Shown here: in pieces, positions 54,388-63,220 of the stretch
Numbering within the stretch: position 1 is the stretch's first letter
Layout of the letters: every line of letters begins with the position of its first letter
Source: Cryptosporangium minutisporangium
GTDB taxonomy: Bacteria > Actinomycetota > Actinomycetes > Mycobacteriales > Cryptosporangiaceae
Direction of reading: 5' to 3'
NCBI RefSeq assembly: GCF_039536245.1
Contig: NZ_BAAAYN010000017.1
Span: forward strand, 123,801-187,800
DNA: 64,000 bases
Notes under the pieces: generated by a model
What the model was told of the DNA's origin: nothing
Database searches by the model: none
Seen by the model: the letters and a program-made list of their open reading frames with translations, nothing else
Position numbers and translations under genes: made by a program

Positions 54388-55466
54388 ACGAAACGACACT
54401 CCGGACCTTGTTGCACGACGTCGCGGCGGAGACGCCGGAGACGACCGCAGTGGACTCCTACCTGGCGGCCGAGACCGCCCGGCGTCAGCTGCGCTCGCGT
54501 CAGCGGCTGGTGACCATCGGCGCGGCGGCGCTGGTCCTGCTGGTGACGGTGGCGGCGGTCGTGGTGGCAGCGGTGGTGCGCGACCGCCCAGCGCCGCCTG
54601 TCGTTCCCGGTCCCAAGCCGTCGGCACCCCCAGCTCCCACCGCGTTCGACCCGGCCGACACCCGGCTGCAGATGGGCTTCCTGCCGCCGGGGTTCGACCG
54701 ATGGGTGAGGCGGCTGGAGAGCCCGGGGGTCCGCTTCCAAACGACCAAGGACAACACCTCCGGTCGAGAGATCGACGTCTACCTGGCCGCACGTGGAGCA
54801 CGGTTGGCCTCGGCCCCACGCATGGATGGCTTCGCCGAACCCACCGACCCGAACCCGGACGACCGAATCGCCGGGCCCACGGTCAGAGGACGCGAGTCGA
54901 CCTGGTTCCCGCGGGACATCGCCGCCGGGAAAAACCGGGCGGGCGAATTGCGGTTCACCTGGGCTCCCGGCGCGCTCGGCTCGGTGACGCTGTGGGACGT
55001 CGGCGACGCGATGAACGTCGCCGCGAAGATCGCCGAAACACTCCGCGTGGACGTTGGTGTCCCAACCGCGCTCCCGTTCACGATGATCCGCCCGAAGGTT
55101 CCGCTCACCCGGCTGGAGATCGCGCACTACGACCGGTACAGCGCGCCCGACGGTGCCTCCGCGTTCAGTTTCGTGTACTCGGCGAAGGACGAGGTCGGGC
55201 CGGGCATCGACATCCAGGTCGACACGGTGACCGCTGCGCTGTCACCCGACCGGAGGATCGGGCCGTGGCAGGTCGACACGGTCAACCGCAACGGCGCGAC
55301 CTCCTACAGCTTCCAAGCCGAGCCCGAGACGTTCGTGCAACTTCGGCCCCGGGCGGAGCGCAGCTCGGCGGAGGAGATCCAAGCGGCGCTGAAGCTGACC
55401 GAGGACATCATTGCGAGCTTCCGGATGACCGGAAAGATGCGCCATCCGTCGACGTGGAGGTCCTAG
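54384..55466 (+). CDS. Membrane-anchored partner of the sigma factor (paralog A)
   Basis: 360 residues. Cytosolic N-terminus of ~48 residues (LRTLLHDVAAETPETTAVDS), a membrane helix (LVTIGAAALVLLVTVAAVVV), a Pro-rich linker, and an extracytoplasmic beta-rich domain (MGFLPPGFDRWVRRLESPG; TWAPGALGSVTLWDVGDAM; SFRMTGKMRHPSTW). This layout is that of SigE-family-associated proteins, possibly anti-sigma or signal-sensing, but no zinc (ZAS) motif is present. ATGA overlap with the sigma gene. Confidence 0.75.
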   Translation: MNETTLRTLLHDVAAETPETTAVDSYLAAETARRQLRSRQRLVTIGAAALVLLVTVAAVVVAAVVRDRPAPPVVPGPKPSAPPAPTAFDPADTRLQMGFLPPGFDRWVRRLESPGVRFQTTKDNTSGREIDVYLAARGARLASAPRMDGFAEPTDPNPDDRIAGPTVRGRESTWFPRDIAAGKNRAGELRFTWAPGALGSVTLWDVGDAMNVAAKIAETLRVDVGVPTALPFTMIRPKVPLTRLEIAHYDRYSAPDGASAFSFVYSAKDEVGPGIDIQVDTVTAALSPDRRIGPWQVDTVNRNGATSYSFQAEPETFVQLRPRAERSSAEEIQAALKLTEDIIASFRMTGKMRHPSTWRS

Positions 55467-55471
55467 GACGC

Positions 55472-56445
55472 ATGACCCGGCAACGGCTGATCCTTGCAGG
55501 CGCAGCGGCGCTCGTCCTGCTCGTGACCGTGACCGCCACTGTGCTGACAGTCGGTTTTCCGAGCGCCCCGCCCCACCGGCCGAACCCGCGCCGGTACCGG
55601 CGCAGGCACCGGCCGCCTTCGACCCGCTACGGACGAAGGTCACCCCGACCTGGCTGCCCGACGGCGTCGACCGCTGGAAGGTGCACATCGAGGCCGGCGG
55701 CGTGACGTTCTCCGCCGGTTCGACCCCCGACATCGACAACGTGTACGTCTACTTGGCGGCCCGGGGCGGTGGAGTGCAGTGGGGTGGCAAGCTGCCTGAT
55801 TCGGTCCCGACCGAGCGACCCAACCCGACCAGTGAACCGGGTCCGACGATCCGAGGCGCGAAGTCGACGTGGTGGCCGAACGGCGACCATACGTTCGCCG
55901 CCTACGCCGGTCACTTCGGCCAGCTGGACTTCGTCTGGGCCGAGGGGGCGAGGGCGATCGTCGTGATCAAGGACCTGCCGGACGGGCGGAACACCGCGAT
56001 CCGAATCGTCGAGTCGCTCGGTGTCCAACTCGGCGTCCCCACCGGCGTTCCGTTCACGTTCGCGAAGCCGAAGGTGCCGCTGCTGCGGATCGACATCACC
56101 CACTGGAACAAAGTCGGTTCGGCGTTCCGCCTGTTCTTCTGGGAGCGGCGAGGCATCGGGCCGGGTGTTCAGATCGACGTCGCGACGAACCCGGCGGCCG
56201 GGCTGACGCTCGAAACGCCGCTCGAGGACATCGGGCCGTACCAGGTCGAGCATCGGCCGATCATGCAGACCGGCTTCGAGACCTTCCGATTCGCGCCGCG
56301 GAAAGACGTCCTGGTCGCGATGGAGAGCCGTCCAGAAGGATCGGTCGCGACGAACTCGGTTCCCGCCGCGCAACTCGCCTCGCGCACGATCAAGAGCTTC
56401 GAACTGACCGGTGATCTCCAAGACCCGTCGACCTGGAAGTCCTGA
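55472..56445 (+). pseudogene. Frameshifted paralog B of the sigma-partner protein
   Basis: Starts 5 bp after paralog A (ATG 55472) as MTRQRLILAGAAALVLLVTV, a membrane helix, in one frame; the rest (ERPAPPAEPAPVPAQAPAAF, TWLPDGVDRWKVHIEAGG, VYVYLAARGGGVQWGG, SFELTGDLQDPSTWKS) is in the -1 frame and aligns with paralog A throughout. The switch is at 55555-55562, at CGGTTTTCCGAG. One missing base, a real mutation, a sequencing error, or -1 slippage at TTTT would explain it. The downstream part is intact and free of stops, so the loss is recent or corrected. Confidence 0.78.
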
Positions 56446-56451
56446 ACGACA

Positions 56452-56490
56452 GTCGGGCCGGCTCGGAGTGTTCCCCCGGACCGGCCCGAC
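56452..56490 (+). terminator. Terminator after the sigma operon
   Basis: GTCGGGCCGG (56452-56461) pairs with CCGGCCCGAC (56481-56490); inner CGG/CCG pairs extend it. 7 bp after the stop of paralog B. The remainder to 56702 is gene-free. Confidence 0.75.
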
Positions 56491-56702
56491 CTATGACGCA
56501 GTGACTCTGTGGCGTGGTGTCGAGTTCTCGAGCGATCACCTCCTCGAATAGCCGGGACTAAACCTGTGGCCGCGACGGCGGGTGCCGACGCTCGGGTGGC
56601 CGAGTCGAACCGTTCGGGCTCGGGGCCGTCCGACGCGAAACCGGACGACGAGCCGACGGGCGGCGGAAGCCGGTGAAGGCGCGTGGAGTCCTCATGTCCG
56701 GA

Positions 56703-57662
56703 TCACCTCCAGCTGGTCGGGTAACCGACGGCGTTCAGCGACTTGGCGGCGGTGCCATCGGACTTGGCCTTCATCACCCGCGGTTCGCTCTCGGTGGCCT
56801 GCGCCCACGCGGCGTAGGCGATCGCGGTTCCGGTCGGCGCCCACACCGTGTCCTGCTCGCCGACGCCCTTCGTGCGGGTGATCTGGCGGGCGCCGCTGCC
56901 GTCCGCCTTCATCGTCCAGAGGTCGTACGTGTCCGCAGCGGTGGCGTGGCTGAACACGATCGTGGTCCCGTCCGGGCTCCACGCCGGGCTGTTCTTGTCC
57001 CCACCGTTCCGGGTGAGCGCGGTCTCGCGGGTGCCGTCGACCCGGACGACGACCACCTCGTGGTTGTACGGCTCACCGCTGCGCTCGTCGACCTGGCCGC
57101 GGGTCACCGCGAAGCGGTTGCTGTCGGGGGCCCAGCTGATGCCGGTGCCGTAATAGAAGCCGTCGCGGCTCACCTTGCGCGCGCCGGTGCCGTCCGCGTT
57201 CATCACCCAGATCGCGCCCTGCGTCTGGTACGCGATGCGCCGACCGTTCGGCGACAGCTCGGGGCCGAACGCTTCGCTCTCCAGCGAGGTGAGCTGGCGG
57301 CGGTTCGAGCCGTTCGCGTCCATGATCCAGACCTGCGCGCCGAAGCCCGTGCGGCCCTGGTCGGAGTAGACGATCTTGCGACCGTCCTTGGAGTACGCGC
57401 CGTACTTACGCTGGAAGACCTCGCCGGCCAGCAGCGTCTTGGTGCTGCCGGACGCGATCTGGTCCATGTCGCGGCCGTTGTCGACCAGCAGGCGACCGTC
57501 GCTGTTCGCGGTCCACGCCGACCCGGCCGGGTGGCCCGCCTGCGGCTGCGCGGCCTGGGCCTGCGCGGCCAGGGCCGGGCTGGTCAGGGCGAGCGCCGCC
57601 CCGACGAACGCCGTGCCGACCGACGCCGTCGCCCGAAGCCCCGTGTTGATCATCCGCCGCAT
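56703..57662 (-). CDS. Secreted TolB-like beta-propeller protein
   Basis: 319 residues. Sec signal peptide (LRATASVGTAFVGAALALTS-PALAAQAQ). The mature part consists of PD40/TolB-like blades: KIVYSDQGRTGFGAQVWIMD, PELSPNGRRIAYQTQGAIWV, FYYGTGISWAPDSNRFAVTR, NSPAWSPDGTTIVFSHATAA, each with the xLSPDGxxIAF pattern. Probably binds other envelope proteins or ligands. GGGGGAGC precedes the ATG. Confidence 0.88.
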   Translation of the reverse strand: MRRMINTGLRATASVGTAFVGAALALTSPALAAQAQAAQPQAGHPAGSAWTANSDGRLLVDNGRDMDQIASGSTKTLLAGEVFQRKYGAYSKDGRKIVYSDQGRTGFGAQVWIMDANGSNRRQLTSLESEAFGPELSPNGRRIAYQTQGAIWVMNADGTGARKVSRDGFYYGTGISWAPDSNRFAVTRGQVDERSGEPYNHEVVVVRVDGTRETALTRNGGDKNSPAWSPDGTTIVFSHATAADTYDLWTMKADGSGARQITRTKGVGEQDTVWAPTGTAIAYAAWAQATESEPRVMKAKSDGTAAKSLNAVGYPTSWR

Positions 57663-57789
57663 GGTTGCTCCCCCGTAGCTCGCCCGGTGTCCGGGCTGCG
57701 TGCACCCTTCGCGCTACCTGTCGGCTCCGGCGCGGCACCCTTGCAGGTTTTCGTCCGGTTATCTTGTGGTATAGCGCGGATCACACTTT

Positions 57790-58362
57790 TCAAACGAGAG
57801 CGTCGGGGGTATCGACGTCGTCCGGGCGACCGGTGTCGTCGCACGCCACTGGAGTGATCAGGCCCCTGTTCGCGGCGAGGAACGCGCGGGCACCGACGTC
57901 ACCGACGGCGGTGGCGGCCACCGCCGCCCAGTGCTCGGCCCCGAGCAGCACCGGATGGCCACGTTTCCCGCCGTAGGTAGCGGTGACGACCGTGGCACCG
58001 CCCCGGTACGCCGAGATCAGCCTGCGGACGGCGTCGGCCCCGAGAAAGGGTGTGTCGACCGGCACGAGCACCGCAGCGCCGGCTGTGCCGGCCTTGCCGG
58101 CCGCGGTCAGGCCGACGCGGACCGAGGACCCCATGCCCTCGGCCCAGCCGGGATTGTCGACGACCGTCGCGTCATCGACGCTCAACGGCGCGGCACCGGC
58201 GACCACGAGGACGCGGTTGCAGCCACCGTCGCGCAGCAGGCGCACCGCCCGGTCGACGAGGCGATCACCCCGGTACTCGACCAGTGCCTTGGGCCGCCCG
58301 AACCGACGCCCGGCCCCGGCCGCCAGCACGATCCCGACCACGTCAGCCGCACCGTCGTCCAC
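57790..58362 (-). CDS. MobA-like nucleotidyltransferase (molybdenum-cofactor type)
   Basis: 190 residues: GIVLAAGAGRRFGRPKALVE (nucleotide and Mg site), VVAGAAPLSVDD, WAEGMGSSVRVGLTAAGKAG, LVPVDTPFLGADAVRRLISA, KRGHPVLLGAEHW. This subgroup makes molybdopterin cytosine dinucleotide for molybdenum hydroxylases (MocA type). It follows the ring-opening amidohydrolase, separated by a hairpin, so it may be partly uncoupled. Confidence 0.88.
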   Translation of the reverse strand: MDDGAADVVGIVLAAGAGRRFGRPKALVEYRGDRLVDRAVRLLRDGGCNRVLVVAGAAPLSVDDATVVDNPGWAEGMGSSVRVGLTAAGKAGTAGAAVLVPVDTPFLGADAVRRLISAYRGGATVVTATYGGKRGHPVLLGAEHWAAVAATAVGDVGARAFLAANRGLITPVACDDTGRPDDVDTPDALV

Positions 58363-58377
58363 GGCGCCGAACGTAGC

Positions 58378-58408
58378 GGAGCCCGGGCCCGACCGGGGCC
58401 CGGGCTCC
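58378..58408 (-). terminator. Intercistronic hairpin between amidohydrolase and nucleotidyltransferase genes
   Basis: 13-bp perfect stem GGAGCCCGGGCCC / GGGCCCGGGCTCC with a GACCG loop in a 54-bp gap. Could terminate or attenuate, lowering nucleotidyltransferase expression. Confidence 0.7.
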
Positions 58409-58416
58409 GACGAGAC

Positions 58417-59550
58417 TCAGCCGCGGTAGCCGGTCGGCTCCCCCGCACCGAGGTCCACGATCGCAGCGACCGGGCCGCCACCGTCCGGCCCCTGGTGCGC
58501 GGCCGACACCGAGACGAACACGGCCGGGTCGCCGGTCACCGCCGCGGTGACGCCGCCGACCGTTGCCTTGATCTGGCGGTGCCAATGCACGTCCGAGTCG
58601 TCGAGCATCGCGTTGCGGCGGCCGCGCACGACGCCGTCCTGCGAGACCTCGCACTTGAGGAAGACGTTGACGAGCTTCCCACCGAGGTCCGACGGGTGCG
58701 GACGCTCGGGCAGCTCCAGACCGGCGCTGCGGATCGCGTCCCAGATGCCGTCGGCGTCCAGCGCGTCCTTCATGACGCCGTGCCCGATCCGGTAGCGGCC
58801 ACCGACGCCCCGGGCGTTGCCGACGACGACCACCTGGGCTTGGTCGAGCTCGACGCCCGAGGAACAGGACGCCACCGACGAGTAGAGCGACCGGTCGTGC
58901 ATGACATCCGCGTCGGTCGGCATGTCGATCTCGCCCAGGGCCACCGCGATACCGAGTGCGGTGGTGCCGTTCGAGAGGTCCATCGACTCGTGGGTGTGCT
59001 CGGTCCAGACCGTCTTGCCGCGGCTCTTGGCGTCCCGGATCGTGTGGATCGTCAGCAGCGGGGTCTTGGTCTGGACGTAGTGCACGTCGGCGGGGTCGGT
59101 GATGCCGGCCCGCTCCATCGCGACCTTCACCGCGGCGGCGACCTTCTCGACCATCGCGACGCGACCGATGTCCTCGGGCAGCAGCACGTCGCTCATCGCG
59201 AAACCGACGGTCAGCCGCGGCTCGTCGGTCTTCTCCGCCTGCTCCGGCGGGATCGTCGCGAACACGGTGGCGTGCGGGGAGAGCACGCCGTCGGTGCCGC
59301 CGGACCAGACGATCGGGATCTGCTTGACCTCGTCCGCGCTACGAGTGCCCTTCTCGACGAGCACCTCGCGGAACGCCCGGTCGGCGATGATCCGGGTGTA
59401 GTCGTTGACGCCGCCGTTGCCCTCGGTCTTGCCGATGACGGCGATCACCCGGTCGGCGTCCAGGATCTTGTCGTCGATGAGCTGAGCGAGGCCCGACGCG
59501 TCGCTGACGTTCAGAATCGGGACCTTGCGAACTTCAATGGCGTCGGGCAC
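58417..59550 (-). CDS. Ring-opening amidohydrolase (cyanuric acid amidohydrolase / barbiturase family)
   Basis: 377 residues. The family has three homologous domains, each giving a Lys-Ser pair; visible here as [11 protein letters not shown] with [23 protein letters not shown] with [11 protein letters not shown], and [10 protein letters not shown] with [19 protein letters not shown], which also holds the C-terminal metal loop. These enzymes open s-triazine or pyrimidine rings. Sequence alone cannot separate cyanuric acid from barbiturate. GTG 59550 is chosen because GAAGGAG lies 5 nt upstream, overlapping the carbamate kinase end. Confidence 0.9.
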   Translation of the reverse strand: MPDAIEVRKVPILNVSDASGLAQLIDDKILDADRVIAVIGKTEGNGGVNDYTRIIADRAFREVLVEKGTRSADEVKQIPIVWSGGTDGVLSPHATVFATIPPEQAEKTDEPRLTVGFAMSDVLLPEDIGRVAMVEKVAAAVKVAMERAGITDPADVHYVQTKTPLLTIHTIRDAKSRGKTVWTEHTHESMDLSNGTTALGIAVALGEIDMPTDADVMHDRSLYSSVASCSSGVELDQAQVVVVGNARGVGGRYRIGHGVMKDALDADGIWDAIRSAGLELPERPHPSDLGGKLVNVFLKCEVSQDGVVRGRRNAMLDDSDVHWHRQIKATVGGVTAAVTGDPAVFVSVSAAHQGPDGGGPVAAIVDLGAGEPTGYRG

Positions 59551-59564
59551 TGGCTCTCCTTCAG

Positions 59565-60485
59565 TCATTTCGGGGTTACTACCGTCCCCACGGTGCTGTG
59601 GACGGCGTCCGCGATGGAATCGAGCGACGTGATCACCGAGCGGCCACCATTCTCGGCGAACCGGCAGGCGGCTTCGACCTTCGGCCCCATCGACCCGGAC
59701 GCGAAGTGGCCCTCGGCGGCGAGCCGACGGAGCTCGACCACGTCGATTTCGCCGAGCGGACGGGCTTGCGGGGTGCCCCAGCCGATCACGGCGGCCTCGA
59801 CGTCGGTCGCGATCACCAGCGTGTCAGCGCCGAGCGCGTGCGCCAGTAGGGCCGCGCCCAGGTCCTTGTCGATGACCGCCTCGACGCCGCGCAGCCGACC
59901 GTCGGACTGGCGGACGACCGGGATGCCGCCACCGCCGTTGCAGACGACGACGTACCCGGCGCCGAGCAGCGTGCTGATCGCCGGAGCGTCGACCACCGCC
60001 CGGGGCTCGGGACTCGCGACCACCCGCCGCCAGCCGCGCTCCCCGCGGTCCTCCCAGAGCTGACCGTGCTGGATCATCACCGCGGCCTCGGCTGCGCTCA
60101 GGTACCGACCGATGGGCTTGGTCGGGTTGACGAAGCCGGGGTCGTGCGCGTCGACCAGAGAGCGGGTCACCAAGGCAGCGACGGGTCGGTCCGGCAGCCT
60201 GGCCTGCAGCTCGTTGAGCAGGACGAAACCGACCGTTCCCTGGGTCTGGGCACCGCACCAGTCGAGCGGCACCGGCGGCACCACGTGGGCCGCCATCTCG
60301 TTCTTCACGAGCAGGTTGCCGACTTGTGGGCCGTTCCCGTGGGTGAGTACGACCTCGGCGCCGGTCGCGACCACCTCGGCGATCGGTGCGGCGGCGCGGC
60401 GGATGGCCGCGATCTGGTCCTCGGGACGGGCACTGCCGTCGGCCGAGGTCATCGCGTTCCCACCGAGAGCGATCACGACCCGCAT
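59565..60485 (-). CDS. arcC: Carbamate kinase
   Basis: 306 residues: [100 protein letters not shown]. Converts carbamoyl phosphate + ADP to carbamate + ATP. No arcA/arcB (arginine deiminase pathway) gene is adjacent; instead it heads a unit with a ring-opening amidohydrolase, so the carbamoyl phosphate may come from a heterocycle or ureide breakdown. Confidence 0.94.
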   Translation of the reverse strand: MRVVIALGGNAMTSADGSARPEDQIAAIRRAAAPIAEVVATGAEVVLTHGNGPQVGNLLVKNEMAAHVVPPVPLDWCGAQTQGTVGFVLLNELQARLPDRPVAALVTRSLVDAHDPGFVNPTKPIGRYLSAAEAAVMIQHGQLWEDRGERGWRRVVASPEPRAVVDAPAISTLLGAGYVVVCNGGGGIPVVRQSDGRLRGVEAVIDKDLGAALLAHALGADTLVIATDVEAAVIGWGTPQARPLGEIDVVELRRLAAEGHFASGSMGPKVEAACRFAENGGRSVITSLDSIADAVHSTVGTVVTPK

Positions 60486-60621
60486 CAGGCGAGCGTAGGA
60501 ACGATTCCGTCCCTGGACATGGTCAACACTCGCCCAAAGAAGCTCCATCTTTCGGCAGACGCCCAGATGAGCGTCCGCATCGTGCCCCGGCCCCGGGCGA
60601 CGGGGCGCCGTGCCCGGCAAT

Positions 60622-60673
60622 TTTTCGGGAAGACCACCTCTCCGGGCGCCCTGAGAGGTGGTCTTCCCGAAAA
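60622..60673 (-). terminator. Terminator of the carboxyltransferase gene
   Basis: 21-bp perfect stem (60622-60642 with 60653-60673) and a 10-nt loop, 11 bp after the carboxyltransferase stop; shields the carbamate kinase promoter. No U-tract on the minus strand beyond the stem. Confidence 0.88.
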
Positions 60674-60683
60674 TCGGGACTAG

Positions 60684-62180
60684 CTAGCCGCCGATGCGGC
60701 GGTAACGATCGGTGCGGGCGGCGACCCGGCCTTCCGGCTCCTGGTCCAGCAGGCCGACCAGTTCGTGTTCGATGACCCGCCCGAGTCTGGCCAGGAACGC
60801 CTCCGGCTCGTCGGCCGCGTCCGGTCGCTCGGCGACGATCCGGTCGACGATGCCGTTCGCCAGCAGGTCCCGGGCCCGGACGCCCTGCGAGGACGCCATC
60901 TCCGGTGCGCGATCGGTGGTCCGGTGGACGATCGCCGAGGCTCCCTCCGGCGGCAGCGGCGACAGCCACGCGTGCTCGGCCGCGATCACCCGGTCGGCAG
61001 GCAACAGCGCGAGCGCCCCGCCGCCGGTGCCCTCCCCCAGCAGGACGCAGAGCGTCGGCGTCGGGAGGTCGATCAGATCGGCCAGGCACCGCGCGATCTC
61101 CCCGGCCAGCCCGCCCTCCTCAGCCTCTTGGGACAGTGCGGCCCCGGGCGTGTCGATGATCGTCACCAGCGGTAGCCGCAGCTCCTGCGCCAACCGCATG
61201 CCGCGCCGCGCGGTGCGCAGCGCCGCCGGGTCCAGCGGGCTGTCCGCCGTCTGCCCGCGACGGTCCTGCCCCAGGACGACGGCGGGCGCCGCACCGAACC
61301 GCGCGAGGGCGAGCCGCATGCCCGATCCGGTCTCGCCCTGCTGCGTACCGTGCAGCGGGATCACCGGCTGTGCCGCGTGCTTCAGCAGCCTGCGGACGCC
61401 CGGCCGGTCGACCCGGCGGGAGCGCGTCACCGACTCCCACGCGGGCACGTCAGGAAGGTCCTCGCGGGGGACGTCGGAGGGGCGAGGGAGCCCGCTGCGG
61501 GGCGAGCAGAGGATCTCCAGCGTCCGCGCGGCAAGATCGGTGACCTGCTCGGGCGGGAGCACGGCGTCGACCAGGCCGTGCGCGAACAAGTTCTCGCCGG
61601 TCTGCACTCCGGCCGGAAACTCTCGTCCGTTGAGCAACTCGTACACCCGCGGGCCGAGGAAGCCGATCAGCGCCTCCGGCTCGGCGACCGTGACGTGACC
61701 GAGCGAGCCCCACGACGCGAACACACCACCGGTGGTGGGGTGCCGCAGGTAGACCAGGTACGGCAGACCAGCGGCCTTGTGCGCGGTCACCGCGCGGGTC
61801 ATGTTCGCCATCTGCAGGAACGCAACCGTGCCCTCCTGCATGCGGGTGCCGCCTGAAGTCGGCGCGGCGATCAGCGGCAGGCCCTCCCGAGTGGCCCGCT
61901 CGACGGCGGCGGCGACCCGACGGGCGGTGGCCACGCCGATCGAACCGGCCAGGAACCGGAACTCGCCGACGACCACGGCGACGCGGCGTCCGCGCATCCG
62001 ACCGGCGCCGGTGAGCACCGCCTCGTCGACGCCGGACTTTTCCCGAGCGGCCGCGAGTGCCGCCCGGTAGTCGTCGTCGGCGTCGACCGGGTCGGTGACC
62101 GGCTCGTCCCACGACTCCCAGCTGTCCTGGTCGAGTGCGCTCTCGATGAGTTCCCGGGCAGAGAGCCGGCGTCGGGTCAC
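60684..62180 (-). CDS. Fused AccD/AccA-type acyl-CoA carboxylase carboxyltransferase
   Basis: 498 residues in two crotonase-like halves. N-half (AccD-like): PLIAAPTSGGTRMQEGTVAF, GVFASWGSLGHVTVAEPEAL. C-half (AccA-like): LGQDRRGQTADSPLDPAALR, TIIDTPGAALSQEAEEGGLA, CVLLGEGTGGGALALLPADR. The AccD zinc ribbon is missing. GTG 62180 has GAGGAGG at 5 nt. The split differs from the common actinobacterial beta subunit (AccD5/PccB); substrate (acetyl- or other acyl-CoA) is not evident. No biotin carboxylase gene in the window. Confidence 0.85.
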   Translation of the reverse strand: MTRRRLSARELIESALDQDSWESWDEPVTDPVDADDDYRAALAAAREKSGVDEAVLTGAGRMRGRRVAVVVGEFRFLAGSIGVATARRVAAAVERATREGLPLIAAPTSGGTRMQEGTVAFLQMANMTRAVTAHKAAGLPYLVYLRHPTTGGVFASWGSLGHVTVAEPEALIGFLGPRVYELLNGREFPAGVQTGENLFAHGLVDAVLPPEQVTDLAARTLEILCSPRSGLPRPSDVPREDLPDVPAWESVTRSRRVDRPGVRRLLKHAAQPVIPLHGTQQGETGSGMRLALARFGAAPAVVLGQDRRGQTADSPLDPAALRTARRGMRLAQELRLPLVTIIDTPGAALSQEAEEGGLAGEIARCLADLIDLPTPTLCVLLGEGTGGGALALLPADRVIAAEHAWLSPLPPEGASAIVHRTTDRAPEMASSQGVRARDLLANGIVDRIVAERPDAADEPEAFLARLGRVIEHELVGLLDQEPEGRVAARTDRYRRIGG

Positions 62181-62294
62181 GGATCCTCCTCGGCGTCGTG
62201 GAGACGTCTCATCCTGCCGGGTCAACGGCTTCGGGATCGTTCCAGACCGATCGATGTCACAACGCGGGCCTCGGCGGGGCGTCCCCCGACGTCG

Positions 62295-62327
62295 AATCGG
62301 GGTCCACGACGCCCGTGGACCCCGATT
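62295..62327. terminator. Terminator hairpin
   Basis: 14-bp perfect stem AATCGGGGTCCACG / CGTGGACCCCGATT with an ACGCC loop, followed by TT on the plus strand, between two minus-strand genes; ends the 62386 gene. Confidence 0.8.
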
Positions 62328-62385
62328 TTGGTTGTCGGCCCCGAAGAGCGCGCTGCTCGTCGCTTAGGGGCGACGGAAGCGGCGC

Positions 62386-63084
62386 TCAGGACTCGTCGTC
62401 GCCCTCCAGCCGCCGGCTCGCCTCCTCGGCCTCCTCGCGGGTGGCGTAGCGCGGCTCGGCGAGGTCGTAGAGGAGTTCGTCCTCCTCCTCGCTGATCAGA
62501 AGCTCCTCCAGATCGACGCCGGGGCCGACGATGTCGTCGGGCTCCAGCGGCGCCGCGGTGTGGTGCACGGTCATGAAGCCGCTACCCGGCTCCAGCTCGG
62601 GCACGTCCAGCGCGGGGAACGTGGCGCCGGAGAGATGGAAGAGCTCGTAGATCGCCTCGCCGACGCCGGTCACCGGCTCGGCCCCGTGCGGGTCACCGTC
62701 CCAGGAGCGGATCCGGGCCAGCTGTCCGGCGCGGACCAGCGCCTCCGGGTCCGCGATGCGGTAGTCGTACCGGGCCCGGACGGTGATGGTCATCGGCGGC
62801 GTCGCGCCGGGATCCACGCCGTTGTGCGCGTGCTCGTGGTCGTCCTCGAGTTCGTCCTCGTCGAAGTCGTCTTCGTCCAGGTCGGCGAAGACGGGGCCCC
62901 AGCCGGACGTTCCGAAGATGACTTCCTCGTAGCGGCGGGCCGAGGTGCGGAGCGCCTCGATCGCCGCCAGCGCGACCCGGACCGGAGCGTCCGGGTCGAC
63001 CATGACCGCGGCGTGCCGCCGGATCTCTTCGGCCAGCACCTCGGCGGCCGCGGCGACATCCTCGTTGGAGAAGGCGTTCGACAT
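62386..63084 (-). CDS. Acidic hypothetical protein
   Basis: 232 residues, strongly acidic (DLDEDDFDEDELEDDHEHAH; EELLISEEEDELLYD). N-terminal helices (NEDVAAAAEVLAEEIRRHAA), then a strand-rich part with YDYRIADPEALVRAGQLARI. Family not recognised. Stands alone between terminators. Confidence 0.7.
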   Translation of the reverse strand: MSNAFSNEDVAAAAEVLAEEIRRHAAVMVDPDAPVRVALAAIEALRTSARRYEEVIFGTSGWGPVFADLDEDDFDEDELEDDHEHAHNGVDPGATPPMTITVRARYDYRIADPEALVRAGQLARIRSWDGDPHGAEPVTGVGEAIYELFHLSGATFPALDVPELEPGSGFMTVHHTAAPLEPDDIVGPGVDLEELLISEEEDELLYDLAEPRYATREEAEEASRRLEGDDES

Positions 63085-63220
63085 GGCGCAGACCCTACGA
63101 GAACGGTTGCCGTGCTACTAACGGCGCGCCCAGCACTGAGCTCATCGGGCCCTTCGCGACCACCCGCACCGCCGCCAACGACGCGCAGGAGTGAACACCG
63201 CCACGTCGCGGGACGAGGTT

